DNA from: Lactuca virosa
Taxonomy: Eukaryota; Streptophyta; Magnoliopsida; Asterales; Asteraceae
Length of the DNA stretch: 64,000 nucleotides
NCBI GenBank assembly: GCA_928212115.1
Contig: CAKMRJ010005634.1
Location: 182,486,115-182,550,114 of the forward strand
Direction of reading: 5' to 3'
Shown piece by piece: positions 1-10,015 of this stretch; position 1 is the stretch's first letter; each line of letters opens with the position of its first letter. The notes below the pieces were generated by a model, which saw only the letters and a program-made list of their open reading frames with translations, did not search any database and was not told where the DNA came from. Made by a program: the position numbers and the translations under genes.

Positions 1-467
1 AAAAGAACAAACATAGAGAACAGTTGAGTCTTGGTAGAAGACTACTTTAGTAGAAAATATAGGATTTTCTAGGAAGTTTACAAACATATACATCAAAACC
101 TACAACTTTTACATCAAACATTTACAAGTACATTCTTCAAACTTATACAAACATCGACACTAAAATACTTATGAACTTACCAGCTTAAATGCTGATCTAC
201 GCTTTCAAAATAACTTGTATTCTCAGGTCGCCAGTAGACAGGTACCGGTGATCAAGTTTTGAGAAGATGGCACATTCAAGACTCATCTTTATTTTGATTA
301 TTATTTTGTGGTGTCTTATAAACTTCAGAACACACTTGTATTAAAATTATTACTATTAATACAATGAATGATGTTGTTGCTTGTTTACTATTATGCCTTG
401 TTGTGATACTGTACCTGATGTACTCCGCCCCCGAACGTTTCCTCCATTCCGGTTTTGGGGTGTGACA
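1..467 (+). repeat. Element A: 3' part of the 5' LTR (Tekay-type Ty3/gypsy), cut by the window edge
   Basis: This stretch matches the end of the LTR at 6735-9467: base 1 corresponds to about 8997, and the two run together with few differences. Both end in a TGTGACA-like terminus (TGTGACA here, TCTGACA in the downstream copy). A tRNA primer-binding site follows at once, which fixes the strand and shows that this is the 5' LTR. The LTR start and the left target-site duplication lie outside the window. Confidence 0.9.
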
Positions 468-470
468 GAT

Positions 471-482
471 TGGTATCAGAGC
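471..482 (+). promoter_or_regulatory. Primer-binding site of element A (tRNA-iMet)
   Basis: TGGTATCAGAGC lies three bases after the LTR end. This is the usual complement of the 3' end of plant initiator methionine tRNA and marks the start of minus-strand DNA synthesis in Tekay and most copia elements. Confidence 0.93.
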
Positions 483-1178
483 ATTGTTTTATAGTGATTT
501 AGTATATCAACCCATAAAAGATATACAACTATAAACACAATGGGATTAAATTACTCTGACCAAGAGTTTATACTTTTAAATAATAAAATATTTAACCTAA
601 GTATACATACCTGCATTCATACTAAAATCAGTGTCACTAGGACAGAACAAAAGTATTACGATTGTTGGACAGCACGAGTAGTCTTGGGACACATAATCAG
701 ATCTGGGAGTGATTAGCCTGATCAACTATATCTTTCCGAGAAGTGATTAGCATGTTCCAGGATTGTTGTGATGTTGCAGCAAGTCTAAAAACTTACCAAC
801 ACTACTACAATGAAAACATTAGAACAGAACATAAACTTAAAATACTATAGGAGTATTTTGTGTTATAGTAATTACTTATGTGAAAACTATAAAGGTCTTT
901 ATTCGTATGTCAATAGTTTCTGAATGGATACACTAAAGTTGTATGTGACTAGGGTGTTATAGACTTAGAATTCATGATCTTTGCTTTACTTCCTGTTCCT
1001 TGTTTGGTTGTGGACTTAGAGTTAGGGTCACTTATTCGAAGGTCTATCCTGTTTTGGTTACATATGACTGGTATGCACTACGCAAATGTTGGAGTAACTT
1101 GTAAGGATCATCTTATAATTATCTTAATTAGTACGTCTATTAATATTTCTTTTAACCCCCCTTTCTCGCGTAGATAAC
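483..1178 (+). other. 5' leader of element A, with an LTR-like segment
   Basis: This is non-coding leader between the primer site and the first ORF. At about 975-1060 it resembles an internal LTR stretch at about 8130-8200, including a shared TTCCTTGTTTGGTTGTGGAC core. The last bases before the ATG at 1179 form a pyrimidine-rich tract ending in TAG, which resembles a plant 3' splice site. No convincing gene is present; the short open frame near 974-1177 has no recognisable features. Confidence 0.7.
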
Positions 1179-1798
1179 ATGGCTGGATTCCATTCCCCGG
1201 AGACCCGTACTTTCCCAACCAAGAACGGAGGATGGCTCGATGTTGAGCCCGAAGAGGAACTGCATTCCATTGGATGATGACTTTGCTGAGAACTTCCCGG
1301 AGTATTCTGACTCCGAGCCCGAAGTCAATGATCAACCCCTAGTAGCTCCAAACCCAAATCCAAACCCTCGTCCAGCTTTTCAAGGCCCACAACCTCTGTG
1401 GGCAACACTTAACAAATGGAGTCAGAACAGGGTCAACCATGCCATACAATGGGGACTAGAGTTTCTATAACCTAAGCGAGGGAGGCTCATCGAACAGAGT
1501 TCTGCCTATCCTGGTCCGAAGGGTTGCTCGAAATGATGAGCAGGGCAGAGCAGCCATCAACCAAGTCATGCTGGTAGATGCCGATGCGGGAGTCAACATT
1601 GTCCTCATTCTCCATCTAGAGTCTGCTCACGCAAGAACTCAGAACCAGAACGCGGCCCTGTAGAGAGAACTTACTGCAACTCAAGTCGAAGTCAGGGAAC
1701 TTCGAGCTAGGCAAGCAGCATCTGAAAGGCGCATGAGGGACATGGAGCGTCGTCTGTCAGAATCAAGAACTCATTCTAGTAGTTCTCGTCACAGATAG
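1179..1798 (+). pseudogene. Extra ORF upstream of gag in element A (function unknown, broken)
   Basis: A frame starting MAGFHSPETR at 1179 can be followed through two frameshifts (near 1275 and 1472) and one in-frame TAG (near 1660) to a stop at 1796-1798, about 205 codons. The N-terminal half is acidic and rich in Pro and Asn (an NPNPNPRP run). The C-terminal part is a charged, heptad-like helix (VEVRELRARQAASERRMRD) followed by a Ser/Arg/His-rich tail. It has no CCHC knuckle and no protease motif, and gag begins only at 2183, so it is a separate ORF between leader and gag. Extra ORFs are known in some plant gypsy elements, but I do not recognise this one. The preserved composition across the lesions suggests it once coded for protein. 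Confidence 0.6.
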
Positions 1799-2182
1799 AG
1801 TCTACTCAACTTTCTCTTTTGGATATAACTTAGGTTTATGTAAAAGCTCTAGTTTTAGTTTCCTGTCTATGATAAGACCTTGAACTTTCGGTCGTTTAGG
1901 TCTTAATTCTGTCAAATTTTCTTAATCTTGGTGTGATGTAAGACCTACTTCTAGGTCATTTTTCCCAAAACTTGCTACATCTGTAATTCCAATGTTATTG
2001 ACAGATATCTAATCTCATGGAAATTATCCAAATGCTTTCGTCTTTCTAATGCTAGAACTCTGTTCAATCATGCTTTCAATTGTGTTGTTGGGCTATGGAG
2101 AGTTAGTCCATGAGTCACTTCCATCATTCTCTCTATTAAATTCTTATCAACATCTTTATCGTTTTGATTTTATAGCTTCAAG
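1799..2182 (+). other. Spacer between the extra ORF and gag of element A
   Basis: This is T-rich non-coding sequence. It ends in a pyrimidine-rich stretch and TTTTATAG a few bases before the gag ATG at 2183, which resembles a 3' splice site. I see no RNA gene or other feature in it. Confidence 0.6.
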
Positions 2183-3280
2183 ATGCCCCCACGTCGATCG
2201 GCAAGACGCACTACTCCAATCACTCCAATTCCAACTCCTCCTCCTCAATACAACCTAGCGGCTATTCAAGCTGCTGTGAATGCGGCTGTTACGACAGCCC
2301 TAGCTCAATTCAACTCAACCGGTACTAGCGGGAGTGGGACGAATGTGCCTCCTACCCCAGTTGAAACTCCAATGCGCTCTAGGGAGTGCTCATACAAGGA
2401 TTTCACCAGCTGCAAACCCCGGTCCTTCAACGGTACCGGCGAAATCATTTCCCTCTCGCAATGGTTCGAGAAGACGGAGTCGATCTTTGAGATCTGCTCC
2501 TGTCCGGAAGGGAGCAAGGTAAAATTTTCCGGCTGCACCTTCGCGGACCGAGCTCTGACGTGGTGGAACAGCCATGTCAAGTCACTATCTCTTATAGTAG
2601 CAAATACCATCGGCTGGGAAGCTCTTAAGGAGCTTATGATCGAGGAATACTGCTCGAGGGGCGAACTTCAGAAGTTAGAGTAGGAGCTCTGGAGCCTAAC
2701 CATGAAGGGCTCCGACATAGTCTCCTACACTGCCAGGTTTAGCGATCTGGTAGCGCTATGTCCAGGAATGGTCCCTTCTGAGGCAAAGAAGGTGAGAGGT
2801 AATATTGGGGCTGGTGCCTCCATTCCAGGGAACGTACTAGCTTCCAACCCCACTACCTTCGACAGTGCCAAGCGATTGGCACAACGGCTCATTGACCATG
2901 GGGTCCGACCCCGTCAGCAACAACAACCCTAGCCATCTCAGAACCCTCCAAAGCCGCCGACAACAAGCGAAATTCTGGGATGACAAGAAGAAAAAAAAGC
3001 TGCCAAAAAGCAGCAGGTCGTAGCTGTCCATGCTGCGATAGCACCTACCGCTGCTGCCCGGTAAAGCAATACGCAGGAGCTTGCCGAAGTGCAACAAATG
3101 CAACTTCCACCACAATGGACCCTGCCGGGAAATGAAGTGCTCTAACTGCAACAGGAAGGGGCACACTGCAAAGCCAATTACCCAAGTCCCCGACGCTGGT
3201 GTGGGCCAGGCTTGCTACGGTTGTGGCGAGGTGGGCCACTACAAGGGAACTGCCCGAAGGCAGGGAACCGGCGGAGTGGA
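2183..3280 (+). pseudogene. gag: gag of element A (Tekay-type capsid/nucleocapsid), broken
   Basis: Gag forms the cytoplasmic virus-like particle and binds the element RNA. The frame starts MPPRRSARRT at 2183. It has a Pro-rich N-terminus and then the capsid region (SFNGTGE, WFEKTESIFEICSCPEG, ALTWWNSHV), all typical of chromovirus Gag. A TAG at about 2681-2683 splits it; the same frame resumes as MKGSDIVSYTARFSDL and runs to about 2932. Further lesions follow. A nucleocapsid zinc-knuckle region appears in another frame from 3081, with CNKCNFHHNGPC, CSNCNRKGHTAK and CYGCGEVGHYKGTA; the last two have lost their fourth ligand. The C-terminus merges into protease without a clear gag stop, as is usual when gag and pol are one long ORF. 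It cannot make a complete Gag. Confidence 0.88.
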
Positions 3281-6200
3281 AGGTTTTGGCTATAGGCCAC
3301 GAGGAAGCAGTTGCCGACCCTACAGTGGTCACTGGTACGTTTCTCCTCGATAACTCATATGCATGCATACTGTTTGATAGTGGAGCGGAGAGGAGTTTCG
3401 TGAACCAGAAATTTGCTCACTTACTTAAACATAAATCGCATGCACTTAAAGAACCGTTCACCGTAGAAATGGCTAACGGAAAGACAGAGAGTACTAGTTG
3501 CATATGCATAGGTTGTTCACTAACACCAGATAACCATTCATTTCCAATCGACTTCATGCCGGTTTCAATCAAAAGTTTCGACGTTATTATCGGCATGGAT
3601 TGGTTGAGTTCTCATCGTGCCGACATTATGTGTTACGAAAAGGTTGTTCTCCTTAATCTGCCGTCTAGCGAAACCCTAGTTATCTACGGCGACAAACCCG
3701 GCACAAACCTTCGCCTCATCTCGAGCATTCAAGCCCATAAATTCTTGCGAAAGGAATGTCGCGCATTCCTTGCTCATGTTGTCGACGTGAGCCAAGAGAA
3801 GAAGGGCCTAAAGAACATTCCGGTAGTACGCGATTTTCCCGACATCTTTCCAGAAGAACTCCCCGGATTACCTCCGCAACGTCAAGTCGAGTTCAGAATC
3901 GACTTAGTTCCAGGAGCTACCCCAGTAGCCAAATCGCCCTATCGTCTAGCACCAGCTGAGATGCAGGAGCTATCCACTCAACTTAACGAATTGCTCAGCA
4001 AGGGCTTTGTCAGACCAAGCTTCTCACCTTGGGGAGCATCGGTCTTATCGTCAAGAAGAAAGACGGATCGTTCCGTATGTGCATCGACTACAGAGAGCTT
4101 AACAAACTGACCATCAAGAATCGTTACCCTCTGCCTCGCATAGACGATTTGTTTGACCAACTTCAAGGGGCGAACTTCTTTTCAAAAATTGACCTGAGAT
4201 CCGGGTATCACCAATTACGAGTGTTAGGGGAGGATGTTTCGAAGACAGCCTTCCGAACTCGTTATGGACACTACGAGTTCGTAGTGATGCCGTTCGGATT
4301 AACCAACGTGCCCGCGGTATTCATGGATTTAATGAATAGGGTGTGCCGTCCTTACTTGGATCAGTTCGTCATCGTCTTCATCGATGACATACTTATCTAC
4401 TCTCGTAGTAAGGAGGAGCATAGTCAACATCTTCGACAGGTCTTAGAAACGCTGTGATCAGAGAAGCTCTATGCGAAGTTCTCAAAATGTGAATTTTGGA
4501 TCCGAAGAGTCGAATTCTTAGGGCACGTGGTTAGCGAAGAGGGAATACACGTGGACCCTTCCAAAATCAAAGCCATTGAGAACTGGTCAGCACCGAAGAC
4601 GCCTACAGAAATTCGTCAATTTCTAGGCCTCGCTGGCTACTATCGCAGGTTCATACAAAACTTCTCGCAGATTGCGAAAACGCTTACAACACTGACCCAG
4701 AAGGGCGTGGCCTTTGACTGGGAAGAGAAGCAGGAGAAAGCGTTTTCAAACGCTAAAGCGAGCCTTATGCACCGCACCGATACTATCCCTCCCCGAAGGG
4801 ATAGAAGACTTCGTGGTTTACTGCGATGCATCCAATCAAGGGCTCGGCTGTGTTCTAATGCAACGAGGTAAGGTCATCGCCTATGCCTCAAGACAGCTGA
4901 AGACACACGAGGTCAACTACACGACTCATGATCTTGAGTTGGGAGCAGTAGTGTTTGCTCTGAAGATCTGGAGACACTACCTGTGTGGTACAAAAAGCAC
5001 AATCTTTACAGACCACAAAAGCCTACAACATATATTCGACTAAAAGGAGCTCAACATGAGACAACGACGGTGGGTCGAGCTACTCAGCGATTACGAATGC
5101 GAAATTCGTTATCATCCCGGCAAGGCCAACGTAGTAGCCGATGCCTTAAGTCGGAAAGAATATTCTGGTCGTAGAGTCAAATCATTGACTATGACTATCC
5201 ATTCACACTTGTCCACACAAATTAAGGAAGCTCAGCTTGAAGCTTTGAAACCTGAAAATGTGGCGGGTGAATCCCTGAGAGGGATGGATAAGAATTTGGA
5301 AGTCAAGGGTGGCGGAGCCTTATATCTCATGGATCGGATCTGGACACCGAAACACGGTGGTTTCAGAGACTTGTTCATGACCGAAGCTCACAAAACTCGA
5401 TATTCCGTCCACCCAGGTTCAGATAAGATGTATCTGGATCTTAAAAGGTTAGACTGGTGGCCTAACATGAAAGCAGAGATTGCTACCTTCGTAAGTAAAT
5501 GCCTTACTTGCGCCAAGGTTAAGGTCGAATACCAGAAACCATCAGGTTTACTTCAGCAACCGGAGATACCTGAATGGAAGTGGGAGCGGATCACGATGGA
5601 CTTCATAACTGAATTGCCCAAGACAACGGGTGGACTCGTTTCCATTTGGGTGATCGTAGACAGGTTAACGGAAGTCCGCACACTTCCTTCCAATCAAAGA
5701 AACTGACAAGATAGAGAAACTAACAAGAACATACATCAGGGAGATCGTACGACTTCATGGTGTTCCCATATCCATTATCTCTGATAGGGATAGTAGATTC
5801 ACTTCGAGGTTCTGGCAGTCGTTACAAAGTTCCCTAGGAACTAGGCTGGATATGAGTACAGCCTACCATCCGCAAACCGACAGACAAAGTGAGAGGACTA
5901 TCCAGACTTTAGAAGATATGTTGCGAGCCTGCGTGATAGACTTTGGGAAAGCATGGGATACTCATTTACCCCTTGTCGAATTTTCCTACAACAATAGTTA
6001 TCACACGAGCATAAAGGCTGCTCCATTTGAAGCCCTCTATGGCCGTAAGTGCAGATCCCCTATGTGCTGGGCTGAGGTGGGCGACACGCAGTTAGCTAAA
6101 GGACGAGTTCCTGACAGCACGCTCACAGGTCCAGAAATCATTAGGGAAATGACAAAGAAGATTGTTCAGATTCGTGAACGATTGAAAGCCTCTAGAGACC

Positions 6201-6667
6201 GACAGAAAAGCTACGCAGACAAACGAAGGAAACCGTTGGAATTCCAGGTGGGCGATCGTGTTCTATGGAAGGTCTCACCCTGGAAGGGCTTGATATGCTT
6301 CGGAAAGCGTGGAAAGCTAAATCCAAGATACGTAGGGCCTTTCGAGATTCTCGCTAGAATCGGCCCTGTAGCTTACAAACTCGAACTGCCTAGCGAACTC
6401 AGTAACGTACATTCTACTTTCCACGTCTCGAACTTGAAAACGTGTCTGTCCGACGAGACTCTTGTAATCCCACTCGACGAGATCGAGATCAATGAGAGCC
6501 TCAACTTCATGGAAGAACCTGTAGAGATCATGGACCGAGAGGTCAAGCAAACGAAGCAAAGCCGTATCCCGATAGTGAAGGTTCGCTGGAACGCCAAGCG
6601 AGGACCTGAGTTCACTTGGGAGCGCGAGGATCAGTTGAAACTGAAAAATCCTCATCTTTTCGTTTAG
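3281..6667 (+). pseudogene. pol: pol of element A (protease, RT, RNase H, integrase, chromodomain), broken
   Basis: The domains run in gypsy order. Protease: LFDSGAERSFV near 3370 and IIGMDWL near 3590. RT: DYRELNKLTIKNRYPLPRID, MPFGLTNVPAVF and catalytic FIDD near 4380. RNase H: YCDASNQGLG near 4820 and VADALSRKE near 5140. Integrase: His/Cys zinc-binding region near 5380-5520, core ITMDFITELP near 5600, SDRDSRF near 5790 and the last catalytic Glu in DRQSERTIQ near 5880. After the GPY/F module (NPRYVGPFEI) comes a C-terminal chromodomain (VEIMDREVKQ, VRWNAKRGPEFTWERED), placing it in the Tekay clade. Lesions include frameshifts near 4030, 4760 and 5690 and stops near 4455 and 5041. The frame ends at 6667, shortly before the PPT. 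The copy is inactive. Confidence 0.93.
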
Positions 6668-6718
6668 TTATGTGTAATAGCTTAATTGTTTAAACTCTAA
6701 TTTCGGGACGAAATTCTC

Positions 6719-6734
6719 TCTAACGGGGGGATGA
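6719..6734 (+). promoter_or_regulatory. Polypurine tract of element A
   Basis: TCTAACGGGGGGATGA lies directly before the LTR start TGTGACAACCCG. Element F has the same arrangement in antisense (AACGGGGAGG before TGTGACATCCC), which supports this as the plus-strand priming site. Confidence 0.85.
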
Positions 6735-7493
6735 TGTGACAACCCGAAATTTCCATCTAGTACTATTATTCAAATCAATTAAAGTTAGACCCGTTTTTGC
6801 TATTTTCTAGCTTTGTTTTGAGTCATTTGAGTGTTCTAAACCTAGTAGTTGCAAGTTAGAAGTTTGGATTTGTGTTCCACAAGTTCACCATACGTAAAAA
6901 GTGGCCAAACACTCCCACATTAGGAGTGTACGGCCGAACACTTGGGTTTGCCGCCGCACACACCCTCCTGGCAGCACACACATGTGCATAAGGTTAGAAC
7001 TCAACTTTCCTTTCACTCTTTTTACATTCCTAAGCCAAGAACACACTTCTCTCTCAACTATCATCCGAATTTTCTTAATAGCTCTTCAAGTTGTAAGTGT
7101 TTCTCCTTATGTTTAGTTGATTCATTACACTTTCTAGTAACAATACATGATTTCATCCATGAAACTACTCCTTTTGTTTAGATCTTCAAGTGTTATTCAA
7201 AAAACACCAAGAACACCAAGAACACCTACTAAGTTCTTGGGCTCCAAACACCCCTATACGCTTCTACATTGTAAGTACCCTACTCCTACATGTTATTAGA
7301 TATATTTTAGCCTTAGAAAATGTCCAGAACTCGATCTTCAAGGAGTGTGCGGCCGCACACATTCATGTGGCCGTACACCCCTTATATTAGTGCTTTAAGG
7401 CTTCAAACTCAACTAGTATGCTAGCAAACGATCAAACACACTTAAGGGATACAAGATATGACCTTAGAAACATATTTTTGACCATTTTCCCTA

Positions 7494-7515
7494 GGAGTGT
7501 GCGGCCGCACACTCC
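7494..7515. repeat. Perfect 22-bp palindrome in the LTR of element A
   Basis: The half-site GGAGTGTGCGG is followed by its exact reverse complement. Further copies with shorter arms lie at 7345-7360 and 7578-7591, and degenerate single arms lie around 6925-6960 and 7520-7575. Confidence 0.95.
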
Positions 7516-8007
7516 CTGACCACACACACCTGGCTGCACACCCAATGGGCAGCACACCAGGTGGCCGCACACGACCCTGTACGGCCGTACACCCATTTCA
7601 GGAGACTTTTGATGCTTCTAACACTTAAATCTAAGTGTTTTCTATGTCCTGGGGTGTCTTTCCTTGCATAATTAGTTGTTTAAACACTAATTATATACAT
7701 ATATGTCTCATTATATGCTTATTAGGATTCGTTGTGCTCAAGTCTTCACTTAGCACGTAGCATCCTACAACCCGATCTTCCATTCGTATTACTTACTGCA
7801 GGTGAGTTCATACCCCTTTAACTTACATTTTAAATGATTTTAAATTCTTTTGTGAGGGAGAATACAAGTAGAAACATTATAGTTATTATATCAATCACAT
7901 GTGATTAATAACCATCAAACAATGGATTTCTTACACTTCAAACTGTGCTTACAATCAAAATGCTTCAAATCGTTTTACAAACTCTTTTAAACTTATACTT
8001 TGTCAAA

Positions 8008-8009
<2 letters not shown>

Positions 8010-8073
<64 letters not shown>

Positions 8074-8090
8074 CTATATATATATATATA
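8010..8090. repeat. TA microsatellite in the LTR of element A
   Basis: About 80 bases of alternating A and T, with a short interruption near 8069-8074. Confidence 0.97.
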
Positions 8091-9472
8091 GTTATGTAAG
8101 TAGGATTGAAAGGACTTAGGACTGATAACTCGCCTTACTTCATGTTCCTTGTTTGGTTGTGGACTTAGGGTATCGGTTGTTTGTCCGAAGGTCGTTTGAA
8201 TCTTAGTTATACATTATGTGTATGTGTGTAGATATGAAAGTTCTTTCAATTCAATCCCTTTGGGTAGCAAAGGTGTACAAACTTGTTCATACATACAAAC
8301 AACGTTGCTAGTAAACTATAATAGGTATAGTTTAGGGAGTCACTAATACTATTACTAGAACAACAAAACATACAAAGAGTCAGTTCATACATGAGTCAGA
8401 ACATACTATAACGAGAAACAGATAGAGAACATACTATAATGAGAAACAATACTCACTATAAAGAGAAACAATACATACTATGATGAGAAACAATACATAC
8501 TACATACTACATACTAGACAGAGAGAACATACACTACACTAGTACATACTATACAAACACAAGAATACTATAACATTAATGTGAGATACTACTTCATGGC
8601 TCGGCATATACTGCAGTGTTACGTTTTGTACCCAGAGTCTCCGAGAGGGAGAGCGTGAATTTGTGTATAGACCTATACGGGACTGACCCTCCTATACCTT
8701 GCTGCTAGCTACAGTGGGACCTGCAGGTCTACGTGTGACGAATGTCATATCATTTCGGCGTCTCGAACGTCGTGTTTTACTGGTCAGTCGAGTATGGTTA
8801 CAATCATATCACATTTTACCTTATTTAACTAACAAGTTTAAAGGTAGTTAGTACATTAGTAGTTACCTAGATAAAACTACTAGTACATCTTTATTTTTCC
8901 CATATTCATTCACATTGTGATCTTCTCACATAAACGGTAATGAAAAGCTATATTTTGGTAATGATAGTGATACCTTGGGAAAACGCACACTTTTACAAAA
9001 GAACAAACATAGAGAACAGTTGAGTCTTGGTAGAAGACTACTTTAGTAGAAAATATAGGATTTTCGAGGAAGTTTACAAACATATACATCAAATACATAC
9101 AAACTTTTACATCAAACACTTTCAAGTACATTCTTAAAACTTATACAAACATCGACACTAAAATACTTATGAACTCACCAGCTTAAATGCTGATCTACAC
9201 TTTCAACATAACTTGTATTATCAGGTCGCCAGTAGACAGGTACCGGTGATCAGGTTTTAAGAAGATGGAGCACATTCAAGACTCATCTTTTATTTTGATA
9301 TTTATTTTTGGTATCTTATAAACTTTAGAACACACTTGTATTAAAATTATTACTATTAATGCAATGGATGATGTTGTTAGTTGTTTACTATTATGCTTTG
9401 TTGTGATACTATACCTGATGTCCTCCGCCCCCGAACGTTTCCGCCGTTCCGGTTTTGGGGTCTGACAACTTT

Positions 9473-9554
9473 GAAGAGATAGAAGGTCATTGAAGATTCT
9501 TAGCTTGATAAATCTTTGTGTAAATCCAGTTTGGGGTGATTTATGGCTTATTTT
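9473..9554. other. Short flank between element A and LTR fragment B
   Basis: About 80 bases lie between the putative target duplication of A and the next LTR-like start. I see no feature in it. Confidence 0.5.
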
Positions 9555-10015
9555 TGTAACACTCGGTTTCTGGTACGCATTTATTTATAAATTATTCATT
9601 TTAATAGAGCTACTCGACGACTTGGGAGCCCCAGACTCGTCGAGGAGAAACGAGTTTTGGACGCTGGTTTTAAGCTATCTACTCGATGAGTCGAGAGCCC
9701 TCGACTCGGCGAGTAGGTCTGTGAGAGTGAAACCCTAATTTCAGGGTTTTACACCCTATTTAAGCATCTTAATCCCCACCTTTTGGCCTCATTTCCAGCC
9801 TCCAAGTCCCAAACCCTAATCCACGAAACCCTAGAGCATTGTGTGAGTGTGTGAGCCATTTTGAGTTTTCTTGTGTGATTTGAAGCTTGTAGAGGAAGAA
9901 GAAGCTTGAGGACTCCAAGAGAAGATTGTAGATCCAGAAGCAACATCTCATTCCCTTCACTTTCTGGTAATCAAGCCTCTAACTTGATTATTGATAGTTT
10001 CGTTTTTATTACTTC
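9555..10015 (+). repeat. Element B: 5' part of an LTR of the CTCGACGAG family
   Basis: It starts TGTAACACTCGG and carries ACTCGTCGAGG, ACTCGATGAGTCGAG and ACTCGGCGAGTAG palindromes. These are followed by AAACCCTAATTTCAGGG and a leader-like stretch ending near a GGTAATCAAG donor-like site. The layout parallels the LTRs of element D. The right end is lost where Athila-type sequence begins; that boundary is approximate. Confidence 0.6.

Larger units (their letters stand above)
6735..9467 (+). repeat. Element A: complete 3' LTR, 2733 bp (Tekay-type)
   Basis: It begins TGTGACAACCCG after the PPT and ends GGTCTGACA, matching the end of the partial 5' LTR. The next five bases (ACTTT, 9468-9472) would be the right target-site duplication; the left copy is outside the window. 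Inside are several palindromes centred on CGGCCG (7345-7360, 7494-7515, 7578-7591), a TA microsatellite, and CAG|GTGAGTTCATACCCC, with the possible splice donor at 7802. Solo LTR J is a diverged relative. Confidence 0.9.

Noticed and set aside
471..482. TGGTATCAGAGC segments as possible tRNA genes
   Set aside because: Only the short tRNA 3'-end complement is present next to each LTR; no cloverleaf can be formed. They are primer-binding sites.
6901..7390. Open frames in the LTR of element A near 6901-7390 as short genes
   Set aside because: They lie wholly inside a non-coding LTR, are not preserved in the related LTR J, and have no motif.
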